DNA of 64,000 nucleotides from Planctomycetaceae bacterium (GTDB lineage: Bacteria; Planctomycetota; Planctomycetia; Pirellulales; Lacipirellulaceae): the NCBI GenBank assembly GCA_003233055.1, contig QIKP01000005.1, positions 1 through 64,000 on the forward strand, in the 5' to 3' direction. Both the position numbers and the translations under genes were made by a program. The notes below the pieces were generated by a model. That model saw only the letters and a list, made by a program, of their open reading frames with translations. It was not told the origin of the DNA and did no database searches. Of the stretch, positions 1-8,697 are shown piece after piece. Within the stretch, counting starts at the first letter, position 1. The number at the start of each line of letters is the position of its first letter.

Positions 1-429
1 AATGCGTAAAGGTTTGCGAGGGCCGAAGTTGCCGAGAATCGAGGAGGTGCTCGCGACGGTGGTTTTGGCACGCGAGTGGGGATTTCCTGGGGAAACGGGA
101 CAAAATTCGGCGCGATGAAGCCTGATTCCTCGAACGGCAGGTCGTTATTTGGTCGCTTCTGTCCGCTAAAGTGTTGACTTAAAACCGGCTCCGACGGTCA
201 GGAACAACACCGGCCCTACGGGACCCGGTCCCCCGTGGCGAACCTTCCGAAAGAACAGCCAACAAAACCTGGAACCTGAAGGGTGATTTTTTGGCGGAGG
301 TGGTGCTAGCGGGCACCCTCTCTCCGGCCTTGCTGGTTCGGGCCCAGTTTTGGTAGAAACCGCCACGTTTACTCTTGCATACGGTCGACGACCGCTAGTT
401 TCGCAGCTTCTTGCAGATATCCATTTCCC
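1..429. other. Left-edge region without a convincing gene
   Basis: I find no reading frame here with protein-like composition. A 66-residue minus-strand frame at 166-366 is rich in Pro, Gly and Arg and has no recognisable domain, so it is not called. The stretch directly upstream of 430 should hold the promoter of the following gene, but I see no clear -35/-10 pair and no strong Shine-Dalgarno sequence. Confidence 0.5.
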
Positions 430-1404
430 ATGTCTTACCTTCCGAAACTGCTTACGCTAATCCTCATTGGCCTGGCTGCCCTTCTCGTGGGGGCATCGGC
501 ACAGGCCGAGAGTCCTTCCCCCTACGCCGACTTGCTCCTATCGCCGGCGGTCTCGCCCTACCCATCGACGCAAACGCCGGAGACCTTACCGGCTGACCTT
601 AGCGGCCCGGCCATGCTGCCACCGATTGCTAGTGAACCACTGCTGTTGCTGCCGGAAGAGAGCCTCGGCGACAACGATTCCGAGCTAGCTATCGGAGTCG
701 GACCGGTGGCGGAGGCACCCAAGTGGTACCACGTCACCTATTGGCTCCAACCCTCGGGCTGGGACTCCGGCGTGGAGCTTGGCCTGAACGGGTCGAGCGG
801 CACGAGCGAAACGCTCAGCTTCCGGACCGGGGCCTTCGTCAAACGGGAATCGGACGCTCGAAAAGTCGACTTCGACATCTACCACAACCGAACACAGGCC
901 GAAGGGATTGAAACGCAGAACAATGCCCAGGTTAACTTTCGCCACGAATGGCTCTTTGCCGAATCGCCTTGGACCACCTACTTGCAGTCGCAAATGTACT
1001 ACGACGCCTTTCAGTCGTTTGACTACAACATCAACGTCAACACCGGTATCGGCTACCGATTCATCGACAACGATTGGACAGACCTTACAGGACGTGTGGG
1101 TGCCGGTACCTCCAGAGAATTCGGTGGCTTGGACGATCAGTGGGTGCCGGAAGCCCAATTTGGCCTCGACTGGGAGCAGAAATTCTCCGAAACGCAGAAA
1201 TTCTACGCCAACGTCGACTACTTCCCCGAATGGGAGAACTTTTCCCAATTCCGCCTGCTAACCGACGTCGGCTGGGAGGTCGAACTGGTCGTCCCTTCCA
1301 ACGTCAGCCTGAAAATCGCCGCAACAGACCGATACGACAGCGACCCAGGCGGGGTCGCACCTCACAACCTGAATTACTCGGTCTTGCTGATTTGGAAGCG
1401 GTAG
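430..1404 (+). CDS. DUF481-like outer-membrane beta-barrel protein
   Basis: This 324-residue protein starts with a clear signal peptide: a hydrophobic run at about residues 7-22 and a likely cleavage after ASAQA at about 27. A Pro/Leu-rich linker leads to about residue 95. The remainder (about 98-324) alternates polar and aromatic residues as expected of outer-membrane beta strands and ends in a hydrophobic strand with terminal aromatic/basic residues (VLLIWKR). The pattern of a barrel with 'GxxSGTSET' near its start resembles DUF481/YdiY (salt-induced outer-membrane protein). The substrate is unknown. It stands alone on the plus strand, converging on plsC 37 bp downstream. The fold assignment is inferred from composition and motif memory, not a search. 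Confidence 0.7.
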   Translation: MSYLPKLLTLILIGLAALLVGASAQAESPSPYADLLLSPAVSPYPSTQTPETLPADLSGPAMLPPIASEPLLLLPEESLGDNDSELAIGVGPVAEAPKWYHVTYWLQPSGWDSGVELGLNGSSGTSETLSFRTGAFVKRESDARKVDFDIYHNRTQAEGIETQNNAQVNFRHEWLFAESPWTTYLQSQMYYDAFQSFDYNINVNTGIGYRFIDNDWTDLTGRVGAGTSREFGGLDDQWVPEAQFGLDWEQKFSETQKFYANVDYFPEWENFSQFRLLTDVGWEVELVVPSNVSLKIAATDRYDSDPGGVAPHNLNYSVLLIWKR

Positions 1405-1441
1405 TTTGCATTGTTCGGGAACCCTGGAAAAATCCGTTTTA

Positions 1442-2131
1442 CTATTGCCAGGTTTTCCAGCCGCGCCCGGCGATCTGCGGTTCAAAGTCGTTTTGACCTG
1501 CTAGTTTGGCGATCTCCCGGACGCAGTCGACCGTCAACCGGGCGATCAGCTCGGAGTCTTTGTGCTGTCCGTGGTAGGGCGACAAGTCAATCGGATCGCC
1601 CACCCGGAGACGGACCCGCGCTCGCATGAAGACAGGCCGCCATAGTGTTTTGTGGTAGGGCGTTCCTTCGATGTAGCACGGAAGCACCGGCACCTTCGCA
1701 CGAAGCGCGACGACAATCGCACCGGGTCGGATCGGCTGCATCAAATCGTCCGTCGTATTGATCGACCCTTCGGGAAAGAAACCGACAAGGTGCCCCGCCT
1801 GGGCCATTCGTATGGCCCCCTTGAGTGGCGAGACATCGTTGCCCTCGCGGCGGACCGGAATCGTCTCGAAGAGTGCCATCATCCGGCCAATCAAAGTCTC
1901 GGGCGAATAGATTTGCGCGACGAGCCAATGCACGAGTCGCTTGCGGGCTGCCACTTGAATCACACAAGGATCGACACTGCTGAGGTGATTGCAAATGACG
2001 ACCCCCCCCTGGCCCTCTGCAAAGGGCCAATGCTTGGGAACTTTTGCTCTCCAAACCACGCGGACGAGGAATTGGTTGAAGTAATAAAAGCACCACTGGC
2101 GCAAACTGTATCGACTACGAAATCCAAACAT
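1442..2131 (-). CDS. plsC: 1-acyl-sn-glycerol-3-phosphate acyltransferase family (PlsC-like)
   Basis: The 229-residue product is a lysophospholipid acyltransferase, which transfers an acyl group to lysophosphatidate in phospholipid synthesis at the inner membrane. It has the HX4D catalytic motif (NHLSSVDP, about residues 48-55) and the glycerol-phosphate binding motif FPEGS. Downstream is the usual PxxxxGA segment with a conserved Pro-Cys-Tyr strand (VLPCYIEGTP). I chose the ATG at 2131; a TTG at 2200 would add 23 residues of poor composition and overlap the end of ispD. It is the last gene of the minus-strand run with ispD and pcp. Substrate specificity within the family cannot be read from the sequence. 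Confidence 0.88.
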   Translation of the reverse strand: MFGFRSRYSLRQWCFYYFNQFLVRVVWRAKVPKHWPFAEGQGGVVICNHLSSVDPCVIQVAARKRLVHWLVAQIYSPETLIGRMMALFETIPVRREGNDVSPLKGAIRMAQAGHLVGFFPEGSINTTDDLMQPIRPGAIVVALRAKVPVLPCYIEGTPYHKTLWRPVFMRARVRLRVGDPIDLSPYHGQHKDSELIARLTVDCVREIAKLAGQNDFEPQIAGRGWKTWQ

Positions 2132-2189
2132 AGAGGTTCGCCAACCCGTTGGGTGTCGTGTGGAGGTTAGTGAAGTTACCGATTGTCGT

Positions 2190-2909
2190 TCAGTCCCCAA
2201 AAATATCGAGTCCCGTTTTCTTGGGAGTCCGGAGAATCTGCGCCGCCAGTTTCAGGTCTCGCTGTGTTGTGATTTTGATGTTGAGTGTCGAATCTTCCAC
2301 GAGCGTTACCGGCGTGCCAAGCCGCTCGACGAGTTGGGCGTCGTCGGTGGCCGGCTCGTCGGATCTCTCGGTGTAGGCTCGCAGGATCAGGTCGCGGGAA
2401 AAGACTTGCGGCGTCTGGGCGGCCCAGAGTCCTTGGCGCGAGGCGGTTTCGGCAACGGTTGAAGGATCGCCAGGCAGGGCACGTTTGAGCGTGTCGGCGA
2501 TCGGCGTTGCAAGTATCGCGGCTCCCGATTGGATTGCCGCAGCGAAAACGGCGTCGATCGACTCTTTGTCGACACAAGGTCGGGCCGCATCGTGAATCGC
2601 CACGAACTCGACTTCTGGTTGGAGCATCGCAAGGGCGGCGGCTACCGAATCGGTTCGTTCTGCCCCCCCCGTTGCCACATCGATGCCGAGGAAAGGCAAG
2701 TTCGCGCCAAACTTCCGGTCAAACAGCTCGCGATCTTCTACCGCAATCACCACGATCACCTGGCAAACATCGCCGCGCTTGGAAAAATTCTCCGCCGAGT
2801 GGAGCCAAACCGCTCGATCCCCCAGCAGGACAAACGGCTTTTTGTAGTTCTTGTCGCCGAACCGCTGACTGGCTCCGGCAGCAGGCAAAATGACAGCAAA
2901 CTTCGGCAT
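2190..2909 (-). CDS. ispD: 2-C-methyl-D-erythritol 4-phosphate cytidylyltransferase
   Basis: IspD couples MEP with CTP to form CDP-methylerythritol in the non-mevalonate isoprenoid pathway. The 239-residue length matches the family. The N-terminal nucleotide-binding stretch reads PAAGASQRF followed by a Lys-rich segment (GDKNYKKPF). The conserved GGAERTDSV and AIHDAARPCV motifs are present, and the C-terminal half has the family TPQVF and TDDAQLVE motifs. The start at 2909 is fixed by the MPKFAVILPAAG N-terminus; the open frame upstream reads in the shadow of pcp. It lies 35 bp after pcp, so the two are probably co-transcribed. Confidence 0.95.
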   Translation of the reverse strand: MPKFAVILPAAGASQRFGDKNYKKPFVLLGDRAVWLHSAENFSKRGDVCQVIVVIAVEDRELFDRKFGANLPFLGIDVATGGAERTDSVAAALAMLQPEVEFVAIHDAARPCVDKESIDAVFAAAIQSGAAILATPIADTLKRALPGDPSTVAETASRQGLWAAQTPQVFSRDLILRAYTERSDEPATDDAQLVERLGTPVTLVEDSTLNIKITTQRDLKLAAQILRTPKKTGLDIFGD

Positions 2910-2944
2910 GAGGACCCCAAGCGTAGAACAGAATTCATTCCGTT

Positions 2945-3547
2945 CTACGCGCTCTGGGCGATATCGTCCAGGATGAGACGGACGCCGCGGGCGGTTGCCT
3001 CGGTCGATTGCGACGCCAAGTTGTTGCCTCCCTGGAGCACTTGCGACGGATCGAGTGGCAAATGGAGGAAGGTTGCCTTCGTCGGCAAGCCACGCTCGGC
3101 GGCGATGTGGTGCGACAGGTAATGAGCTGCGTTGCAGAGGTAAGCCCCTGCGTGGTGCGAGACCTCCGCAGGAATTCCGTCGGCACGCAGCAACCGTGCC
3201 CAACTCGCCAGCGGCAGCTCGCTCAAGTAAGCAGCGGGCCCCTCTTCAACCAGTCGTTTCGCTTCTTCGGGGCGCTCGTCTCGTTCGCAAGCCAAGTTGA
3301 GACCGATCGCCTCGAGCTCGATCCGCCCCAACCCGGGGGATTGCCCGAGATGAATCGCCACATCGACTCCCTCCGACAAGTCGTCCGCAAGCCGGCTCTT
3401 CACCTCGGCAAAGTCGACCGGATAGAGCCGCGTTAGCAATTCGACATTCGCAGGCGAATCGCGAGTCACTTCTTGCAGCACGAGCCAACTCGCATTGGTT
3501 GGCCAATCATCATACGGTCCGTAAGCAGTGAGCAGCACGCGTGGCAT
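2945..3547 (-). CDS. pcp: Pyroglutamyl-peptidase I-like cysteine peptidase (C15)
   Basis: This is a 200-residue C15 family peptidase, which removes N-terminal pyroglutamate from peptides in the cytoplasm. The start MPRVLLTAYGPY matches the family's opening strand and 'GFxPF'-like loop, here GPYDDW. The catalytic triad can be placed. The Glu lies in the RIELEAIGLN segment (about residue 80). The Cys lies in HHAGAYLCNAAHY. The His lies in the FLHLPLDP stretch. An ATG at 3547 is chosen over a TTG two codons upstream. It ends 35 bp before ispD and follows the YhaN-like gene by about 100 bp. Confidence 0.88.
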   Translation of the reverse strand: MPRVLLTAYGPYDDWPTNASWLVLQEVTRDSPANVELLTRLYPVDFAEVKSRLADDLSEGVDVAIHLGQSPGLGRIELEAIGLNLACERDERPEEAKRLVEEGPAAYLSELPLASWARLLRADGIPAEVSHHAGAYLCNAAHYLSHHIAAERGLPTKATFLHLPLDPSQVLQGGNNLASQSTEATARGVRLILDDIAQSA

Positions 3548-3646
3548 GGGCAATTCTCGCGGAAGGAGGAGATTCCACGTTAGTCAGAATCGGGCCACTT
3601 GACCAGCCGGGAGGTCATTTTCTCGTGATATTTCGGTCGCTCCGTG

Positions 3647-6600
3647 TCAATAACCAGCTTGACCGGCCAACGCCTTGTCGAAGCGTGAAGGCTCCGGCGG
3701 CGTGGCCTTCTTGAACCGATCCAACTCCGAAAAAGCACGCGGGTCGTCATGCTGCCAGTCGTATTCGATCTCCGTTGGTGGAGCAACGGAGGCCGGTGGA
3801 GCGACGGGGATCGGTGGAGCCGTCGGCTTCGGTTCGTACGCTGGGGGCTCAGGCTCTGCTCGTGGCAGGATGCCCGCAGCGTAGGTAAAGTCGACCGGCT
3901 CGGGCTCGGGCTCGATGGTTTCTTCTTCGTAAACGAACTCTTCGATGACCTCCGGTTCTGGTTCCGGCTCGACTTCGACCGATTTCACGACTTCGATTTC
4001 TTTCACTTCTTCCACGATTTCCACCCGCTCCGGCGCTTCTTTGATCAACTCGCCGGTACGGCTTGGCAGCCGGCGACAGTCGGCGCTGAGCTTCTTGAAG
4101 ATCGCCAGAATATGCTCGTGGCAGGTGAAGATCATGAGCTGGTGGCCTTGCGAGGCAAATTTGCAGAGCACCTTCGCGGCGAGGGCCGCACGCTGCTCGT
4201 CGTAGTTGACGAGCACGTCGTCGAGGATCATCGGAAGCTGAATCCCGCGACGGGCAAACATGGCCACCACCGCAAGCCGAACGCTCAGGAAGAGCTGCTC
4301 GCGCGTGCCGCGACTGAGCGAGTCGACTGCCAGCGACTGGCCATCTTCCCGATCGACGAAGAGCACGTCGTTGGCAAGCGGCGTCCAAATGCGTGTGTAG
4401 CTGCCGCCGGTAAGTTCTCGAAAATACTCGGTCGCCTCAAGCAAGGTTTCGGGCTGGCGGTTCTGCTCGTAGTCGTGGCGAACATGCTCGAGCATCCGGC
4501 TCACGGTGGCCCGCTCGCGCCACGCCTGCGTCGCCCGATCGATCTTCGCTTCGACGATTCCGAGCTCAATTTGCCTGTCGGCAAGCGAGTCATCATCGGC
4601 AAGCAGCCGCTGCTGCTCGACGAGGCGAGCTCGTTCTTCCAGCAGCAATTCCAATTCTTGCTCTACTTCTTCATGATCGGCAGTCAACTTTTTCCATTCC
4701 GCATCCAGCCCAGCGAGTGCCTCATTCAAGAAGAACGGTGCGAAGTCGTCCTCTTCGCCGAGCGCACCAATGGCCGCGATGATTTCTCTCGTCAGGCTGG
4801 TCCGCTCTTCTTGTAGCCGTTCGCATTCGGCCAGGTCCGCCGCTAACTTTCGGAAGGCCGTTTCGTGATCGACGCCCGCCCGTTGGAAGAGGGATTCCCG
4901 TTTTCGAGTCAGTCCGATGGCGGCCCGGGCGTGGCGAGCTTCTTCGGCTTTGAGTTCTTTGGCACTCTCGCGAAGCTTGTCGCGGTGGGTCAGGTGCGCT
5001 TTCTGCAGGCGGTTTTCGGCGAGTAGGTGCTCGAGTTGCTCCAGGGGCGACGCGCCGTCGACCACCAGACTCGACTCCTGCGCGAGCCGTGTAATTCGTC
5101 CAACGATACGGTCGAATTCTCGCTGCCGGCGTTCGGTTTCGTCGCGGCGGTTCTGCGCCTGAGTTTCGAGCTGTGCCAATTGCTCGTACTGCCCGGCGAG
5201 CAGGTTGAGTTCCTTCGGCGTGAGTGCTTCGGGCAGACCGAGCGCCTTGAGTTGCCCTCGCCAGTCGCGTTCGGAAGTGGCCATCCGTTCGCGTGCGGTC
5301 TCGTACTCTCGTTTGGCGGTTCGGCTCGCCTCGGTAGCACGGCGGCGGTCGCTTTCGATCGGCAAGATCTCTTCGAGGTCGGCCAAGTGCCGCTCGGCTG
5401 TCTGCAATCGTAAAACTACCGACCCATCGGCTACCGGCAAGTCTTCGTCGAGCTGCTCTTTCTCGGCTCGCGACTCGGCCAGCTGCCGGTTGAGCGTTTC
5501 GATTTGGCGATGGACGCCATCCAGTTCGTCGGCTACCCGTGCTTCGTTTGCCCACCGGAAGAACGGGATCGCCAGACTAATCACCGCAAGCACGGCACCT
5601 GCTTGGCCAAACTCAGGTCGGTCGCCCGAGAGTGCCCAGGTGGCGATCATCGCGGCGGCCCCAAAGACGCAGGCGCCCCAGAAAACGTAGAGCCGCAGCG
5701 GCAAAACCTGTCCATCGAGCATGTCGCGGGCTTGTTGTTCGAGCTCGACGCCGCTGCGACGAGTCTGTTCGATCTTCTGCTCGACGGACAGCCGACGCCG
5801 AAGCCTGGCGACCAGTTCACCGGCCGACTGCAAGTCGGTTGGCAGGCCCATTTTTTCGCTCGAGGTTGTCGCGGAATCGAGTTGGGCGCGGTGCTTTTCT
5901 TCCTCGCTCCGGTAACCCTCGAATTCCCCTTCGGCTGCGGAGAGCTGCTTCCGCGCCGATTCCATGGCCGTTCGCTGCGGGGCGAGTTGCTCGATCTGTT
6001 CGGTGGTGAGCACGAGCCGGCGTTTGGGGTCGTTGAACCATTGCTGCGCGAGCCGACTGGTTTCGCGACCGAACCGGTCGGCGAGTCGGTCGGCTTCGGC
6101 CTTCTGCTCTTTCGACTGTTGGGCCAGCGATTCGAGCCACTCCTGCTGCTCGGCGAGTCCCTCGACCCGGCAGCAGTTTTTCACCAAGACCTCGTTGATG
6201 CCAAGCTGCTCGGCCTCTTGGCGAAGCTGATGCCGCTGCCCCTTGTGAATGTCTCGTTGCCGCTCGTGTTCTTCGATGCGATCGTTCAGTTCATCGAGTT
6301 CGCCAATCGCGGTTTTTTCCAGTGAAAACAGTCCATGGAGCGATTGGATCTGACCGTCGATGTCGAGCCGCGTTGCCCACTGAGGACGGATCCCCATCGC
6401 CACCTCAACGCGTCGAGCCCGCCGCTCGCGGTCGCGAAGTTCTTTGCGAAGCTCGGCAACGCGGTCGTCGATCTCGGCAACTTCAACGCCGCGTTGGCAC
6501 CAAGTGCGAGTTTGCCCGGCGAGCTCGGCGATTTGGCTTTCGAGCTGTTCCTTTTCGCTCGTCAATCGTGAAAGTTCCGACAAGGTTGGCCCCTCGCCCA

Positions 6601-7144
6601 GCAGCCGCCGGCGCGACGACCGCAGGCCTTGAATCACATCATACAGCGAGATCCGATCGAGCCCCGAAGTGAGCCGATAGATCCACTGCGCTGCTTCCGA
6701 ACCACCGAGCGTCCCCAAGTGTTGGATCTCGTCGAGCCCGATGGCAAAGACGTTGTTGAAGGTCGGCTCGTCGACATGTTCGATCGCTTCGCGGAGCAGG
6801 CGGTCGCCTTGCTGGGTGCCATCAGGCAGTTCGACCGTCACCCGACCGATGTCGCCCGAGGTGGAAAAATCGGAGTCGCGATCGGCGAATCGCGACACGC
6901 GGAAGGGCCCCTCGTCGGTCACCATGCCAAGCGTCCCGCCAGGGCGTCCGCCCTCCAACGGCGGCAAATAACATTGTCGCCGATCACCGGAGATTCCGTA
7001 GAGCACCGAGCGCAAGAACTGCATCAGCGTCGTCTTGCCTGCTTCGTTAAGGCCGTGAAAAACGGTGATTTCGGGCGAAAGTCGGCGCAGGTCAAGATCG
7101 TGCCAAACACCAAAGCCGTCGATAGATAGGTCGGAGATACGCAT
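3647..7144 (-). CDS. SbcC/YhaN-like AAA+ coiled-coil ATPase with central membrane segments
   Basis: This 1,165-residue protein has an SMC/Rad50-type layout. The N-terminal Walker A is GLNEAGKTT (residues 31-39), long Glu/Arg/Gln coiled-coil arms follow, then an ABC signature (LSRGTREQLFLSVRLA) and Walker B with the catalytic acid (LPMILDDVLVNYD). The first residues (MRISDLSIDGFGVW) and FHGLNEAGKTT closely resemble YhaN of Gram-positive bacteria. Two hydrophobic stretches occupy the position of the Rad50 hinge, about residues 483-505 and 513-530, so the coils may be tethered to the membrane. The last 140 residues or so are a Pro/Glu-rich low-complexity tail with repeated EPEPE motifs. The SbcD-like partner gene lies immediately upstream. 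A role in DNA end processing or repair is inferred from the family. Confidence 0.85.
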   Translation of the reverse strand: MRISDLSIDGFGVWHDLDLRRLSPEITVFHGLNEAGKTTLMQFLRSVLYGISGDRRQCYLPPLEGGRPGGTLGMVTDEGPFRVSRFADRDSDFSTSGDIGRVTVELPDGTQQGDRLLREAIEHVDEPTFNNVFAIGLDEIQHLGTLGGSEAAQWIYRLTSGLDRISLYDVIQGLRSSRRRLLGEGPTLSELSRLTSEKEQLESQIAELAGQTRTWCQRGVEVAEIDDRVAELRKELRDRERRARRVEVAMGIRPQWATRLDIDGQIQSLHGLFSLEKTAIGELDELNDRIEEHERQRDIHKGQRHQLRQEAEQLGINEVLVKNCCRVEGLAEQQEWLESLAQQSKEQKAEADRLADRFGRETSRLAQQWFNDPKRRLVLTTEQIEQLAPQRTAMESARKQLSAAEGEFEGYRSEEEKHRAQLDSATTSSEKMGLPTDLQSAGELVARLRRRLSVEQKIEQTRRSGVELEQQARDMLDGQVLPLRLYVFWGACVFGAAAMIATWALSGDRPEFGQAGAVLAVISLAIPFFRWANEARVADELDGVHRQIETLNRQLAESRAEKEQLDEDLPVADGSVVLRLQTAERHLADLEEILPIESDRRRATEASRTAKREYETARERMATSERDWRGQLKALGLPEALTPKELNLLAGQYEQLAQLETQAQNRRDETERRQREFDRIVGRITRLAQESSLVVDGASPLEQLEHLLAENRLQKAHLTHRDKLRESAKELKAEEARHARAAIGLTRKRESLFQRAGVDHETAFRKLAADLAECERLQEERTSLTREIIAAIGALGEEDDFAPFFLNEALAGLDAEWKKLTADHEEVEQELELLLEERARLVEQQRLLADDDSLADRQIELGIVEAKIDRATQAWRERATVSRMLEHVRHDYEQNRQPETLLEATEYFRELTGGSYTRIWTPLANDVLFVDREDGQSLAVDSLSRGTREQLFLSVRLAVVAMFARRGIQLPMILDDVLVNYDEQRAALAAKVLCKFASQGHQLMIFTCHEHILAIFKKLSADCRRLPSRTGELIKEAPERVEIVEEVKEIEVVKSVEVEPEPEPEVIEEFVYEEETIEPEPEPVDFTYAAGILPRAEPEPPAYEPKPTAPPIPVAPPASVAPPTEIEYDWQHDDPRAFSELDRFKKATPPEPSRFDKALAGQAGY

Positions 7145-7232
7145 GGGAAGTAGGCGGGGAATCGGGATTCAGGAAACGGAATTCGGGGAAGGAAAGGGAT
7201 CTGCGAGCCAGGCCTCCGGTTCTTTAAAAAAA

Positions 7233-8486
7233 TCAATCTCCTACGGAAACAAGATCCAACTCTGCCGCCGCTTCGGGCGACGTCAACAGTTCGATGCCAA
7301 GTTTCTTGGCATTTTCCAACAGTTCGGCACGCTCAACGCTTTGAAGCTTGGCGATCGACCGCCATGACTCGTTCGAGAGTTGGTCGGGGAGCAAGCTTTC
7401 GAGATCGAGCTTGGTACTGGGGTCTTCCTCAAACGTACGAAGCTGCCGAAGGAAGTCCCCAAGGATCGTTTCTTGGTCGTACCATTCTTCGGGCGGGACG
7501 ACCGGCGAATGGCAATCGAGATCGACGCTCCAGCAGAGGGGCGAGCGCGTTTCGGCCCGGTCGCGGAGGCGATGGAGCAACCGATCGGTATCGCCCCCTG
7601 GGCGGAGCGTCGTTACCAGCGGTCCGGCACCTCGGATGTGCCAACTTACCAGCAGGCTGGTTCCTTGGCTCTTGGCACGCAGTTTGTCGAGCCGGGCGTC
7701 GAGCCGCTCTTCCAATTGTTCGAGGGTTGTCGACGCGGTAATTTCTAGCGACTCGTCGACCCAGCGCACGATGTCGGTCGAGATAAACTTGGTTGCCGTT
7801 TCGCCATCGTGAACATGCACGAGTGTGCATCCGGCGGGGCCTGTTTCCGTTGGCGAGCGACCCTGAGGCGTGCCGCTGTAGTGGGCGATGCCTGGCTCGG
7901 TGTCGACGGTCGCCCGGCGATGCCTTCCGCCAAGGGCCATGTAATCGACGCGATCCCCCTCGCGCCCTGGCGAGTCGCTGGTGCCGTAAGCCACGCCGAC
8001 CGTGAACAATCCGTTTGCGTCGCAATGAAACCCACTCGCCTCGACGGTGCCGTCGTCTTGACTGCTGATGCCTTGGATGCGGGCGATCGTCGTGCGATCC
8101 CGTTTCAAATCAAACTGCTCGACACGCCCGACAGGGAAGCGATGGACATTGTCGGGAAGCTGCGCGACCACGGGCCATGCATCGGGTCGATCGACCACGC
8201 CCCCTGCCCAATAGACTTCAACACCGCGCGCCGCGAGTCGCTCGAACTGTTCTTGCAAAAAGAGAATGGCGCGCGGCCCGGAGCGGGCGAGGTCGACAAT
8301 ATCGCCCGACAGGAGCAATGCATCGGCCCCTTCGACGAGCGCCGTCTCGACGACTTGTCGGGCCGCCCTGTAAGCAGCATCGCGCGCGATTTCGCGTAGC
8401 GCATCGGACAGCACCGGCAGCCCGGCGAGCGGTTGCTCGAGGTGCCAGTCGCTCGAATGGAGCAAACGAATTTCGGGCCGATCCAT
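7233..8486 (-). CDS. SbcD/YhaO-like metallophosphoesterase, degenerate active site
   Basis: This 417-residue protein has the calcineurin-like phosphoesterase opening HSSDWHL (residues 10-16) and a GD motif at 61-62. It belongs to the SbcD/Mre11/YhaO group that pairs with SbcC-type ATPases. The later metal motifs are altered: the expected GNHD is GGVVD (95-99), the central catalytic/metal His position reads VAYG, and the expected GHxH is GGRH (186-189). The C-terminal part (about 250-417) is probably the ATPase-docking region. The ATG at 8486 is preceded by an AGGGAGG ribosome-binding site; an upstream frame extension is discarded. The gap to the YhaN-like gene is 88 bp, consistent with one transcript. 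Nuclease activity is doubtful. Confidence 0.82.
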   Translation of the reverse strand: MDRPEIRLLHSSDWHLEQPLAGLPVLSDALREIARDAAYRAARQVVETALVEGADALLLSGDIVDLARSGPRAILFLQEQFERLAARGVEVYWAGGVVDRPDAWPVVAQLPDNVHRFPVGRVEQFDLKRDRTTIARIQGISSQDDGTVEASGFHCDANGLFTVGVAYGTSDSPGREGDRVDYMALGGRHRRATVDTEPGIAHYSGTPQGRSPTETGPAGCTLVHVHDGETATKFISTDIVRWVDESLEITASTTLEQLEERLDARLDKLRAKSQGTSLLVSWHIRGAGPLVTTLRPGGDTDRLLHRLRDRAETRSPLCWSVDLDCHSPVVPPEEWYDQETILGDFLRQLRTFEEDPSTKLDLESLLPDQLSNESWRSIAKLQSVERAELLENAKKLGIELLTSPEAAAELDLVSVGD

Positions 8487-8639
8487 AAACGCCTCCCTGC
8501 GTTGGTAGTTCGTTGTAGGTGGTCCGTTATCCGTAGCAGTTCCGATCTCGATCGTCGAAGACATCGGACCAATCCCCACAATCTACCCAGAACCGAGAAT
8601 TTAGCCAACTTCAATCTGCCGGCGGTGCTAGCACGAGGT

Positions 8640-8697
8640 CTGGGGGCAGGTGGTTGGGGAGTAGGAGGTCTGGGGCGTAGGAGTTCTGGGGCGGGGA
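8640..8697 (+). repeat. G-rich degenerate repeat downstream of the helicase gene
   Basis: Between the end of the helicase gene (8698) and the yhaO-like start is a G-rich plus-strand stretch with at least five runs of four or more G. Three of them sit in a loosely repeated TTCTGGGG/GTCTGGGG context spaced about 25 bp apart. The G runs could in principle form a quadruplex on the plus strand, although the loops are long. Confidence 0.4.

Noticed and set aside
4722-5555. Long Arg-rich minus-strand frame inside the YhaN-like gene
   Set aside because: It overlaps the coding frame of the ATPase in another phase; its composition (Arg/Ala/Thr) is typical of shadow frames in G+C-rich DNA.
3647-8486. 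YhaN/YhaO-like pair as a phage-defence (for example Gabija/Wadjet-like) system
   Set aside because: No nuclease or toxin effector is adjacent and neighbours are metabolic genes, so a defence role is not supported by context alone.
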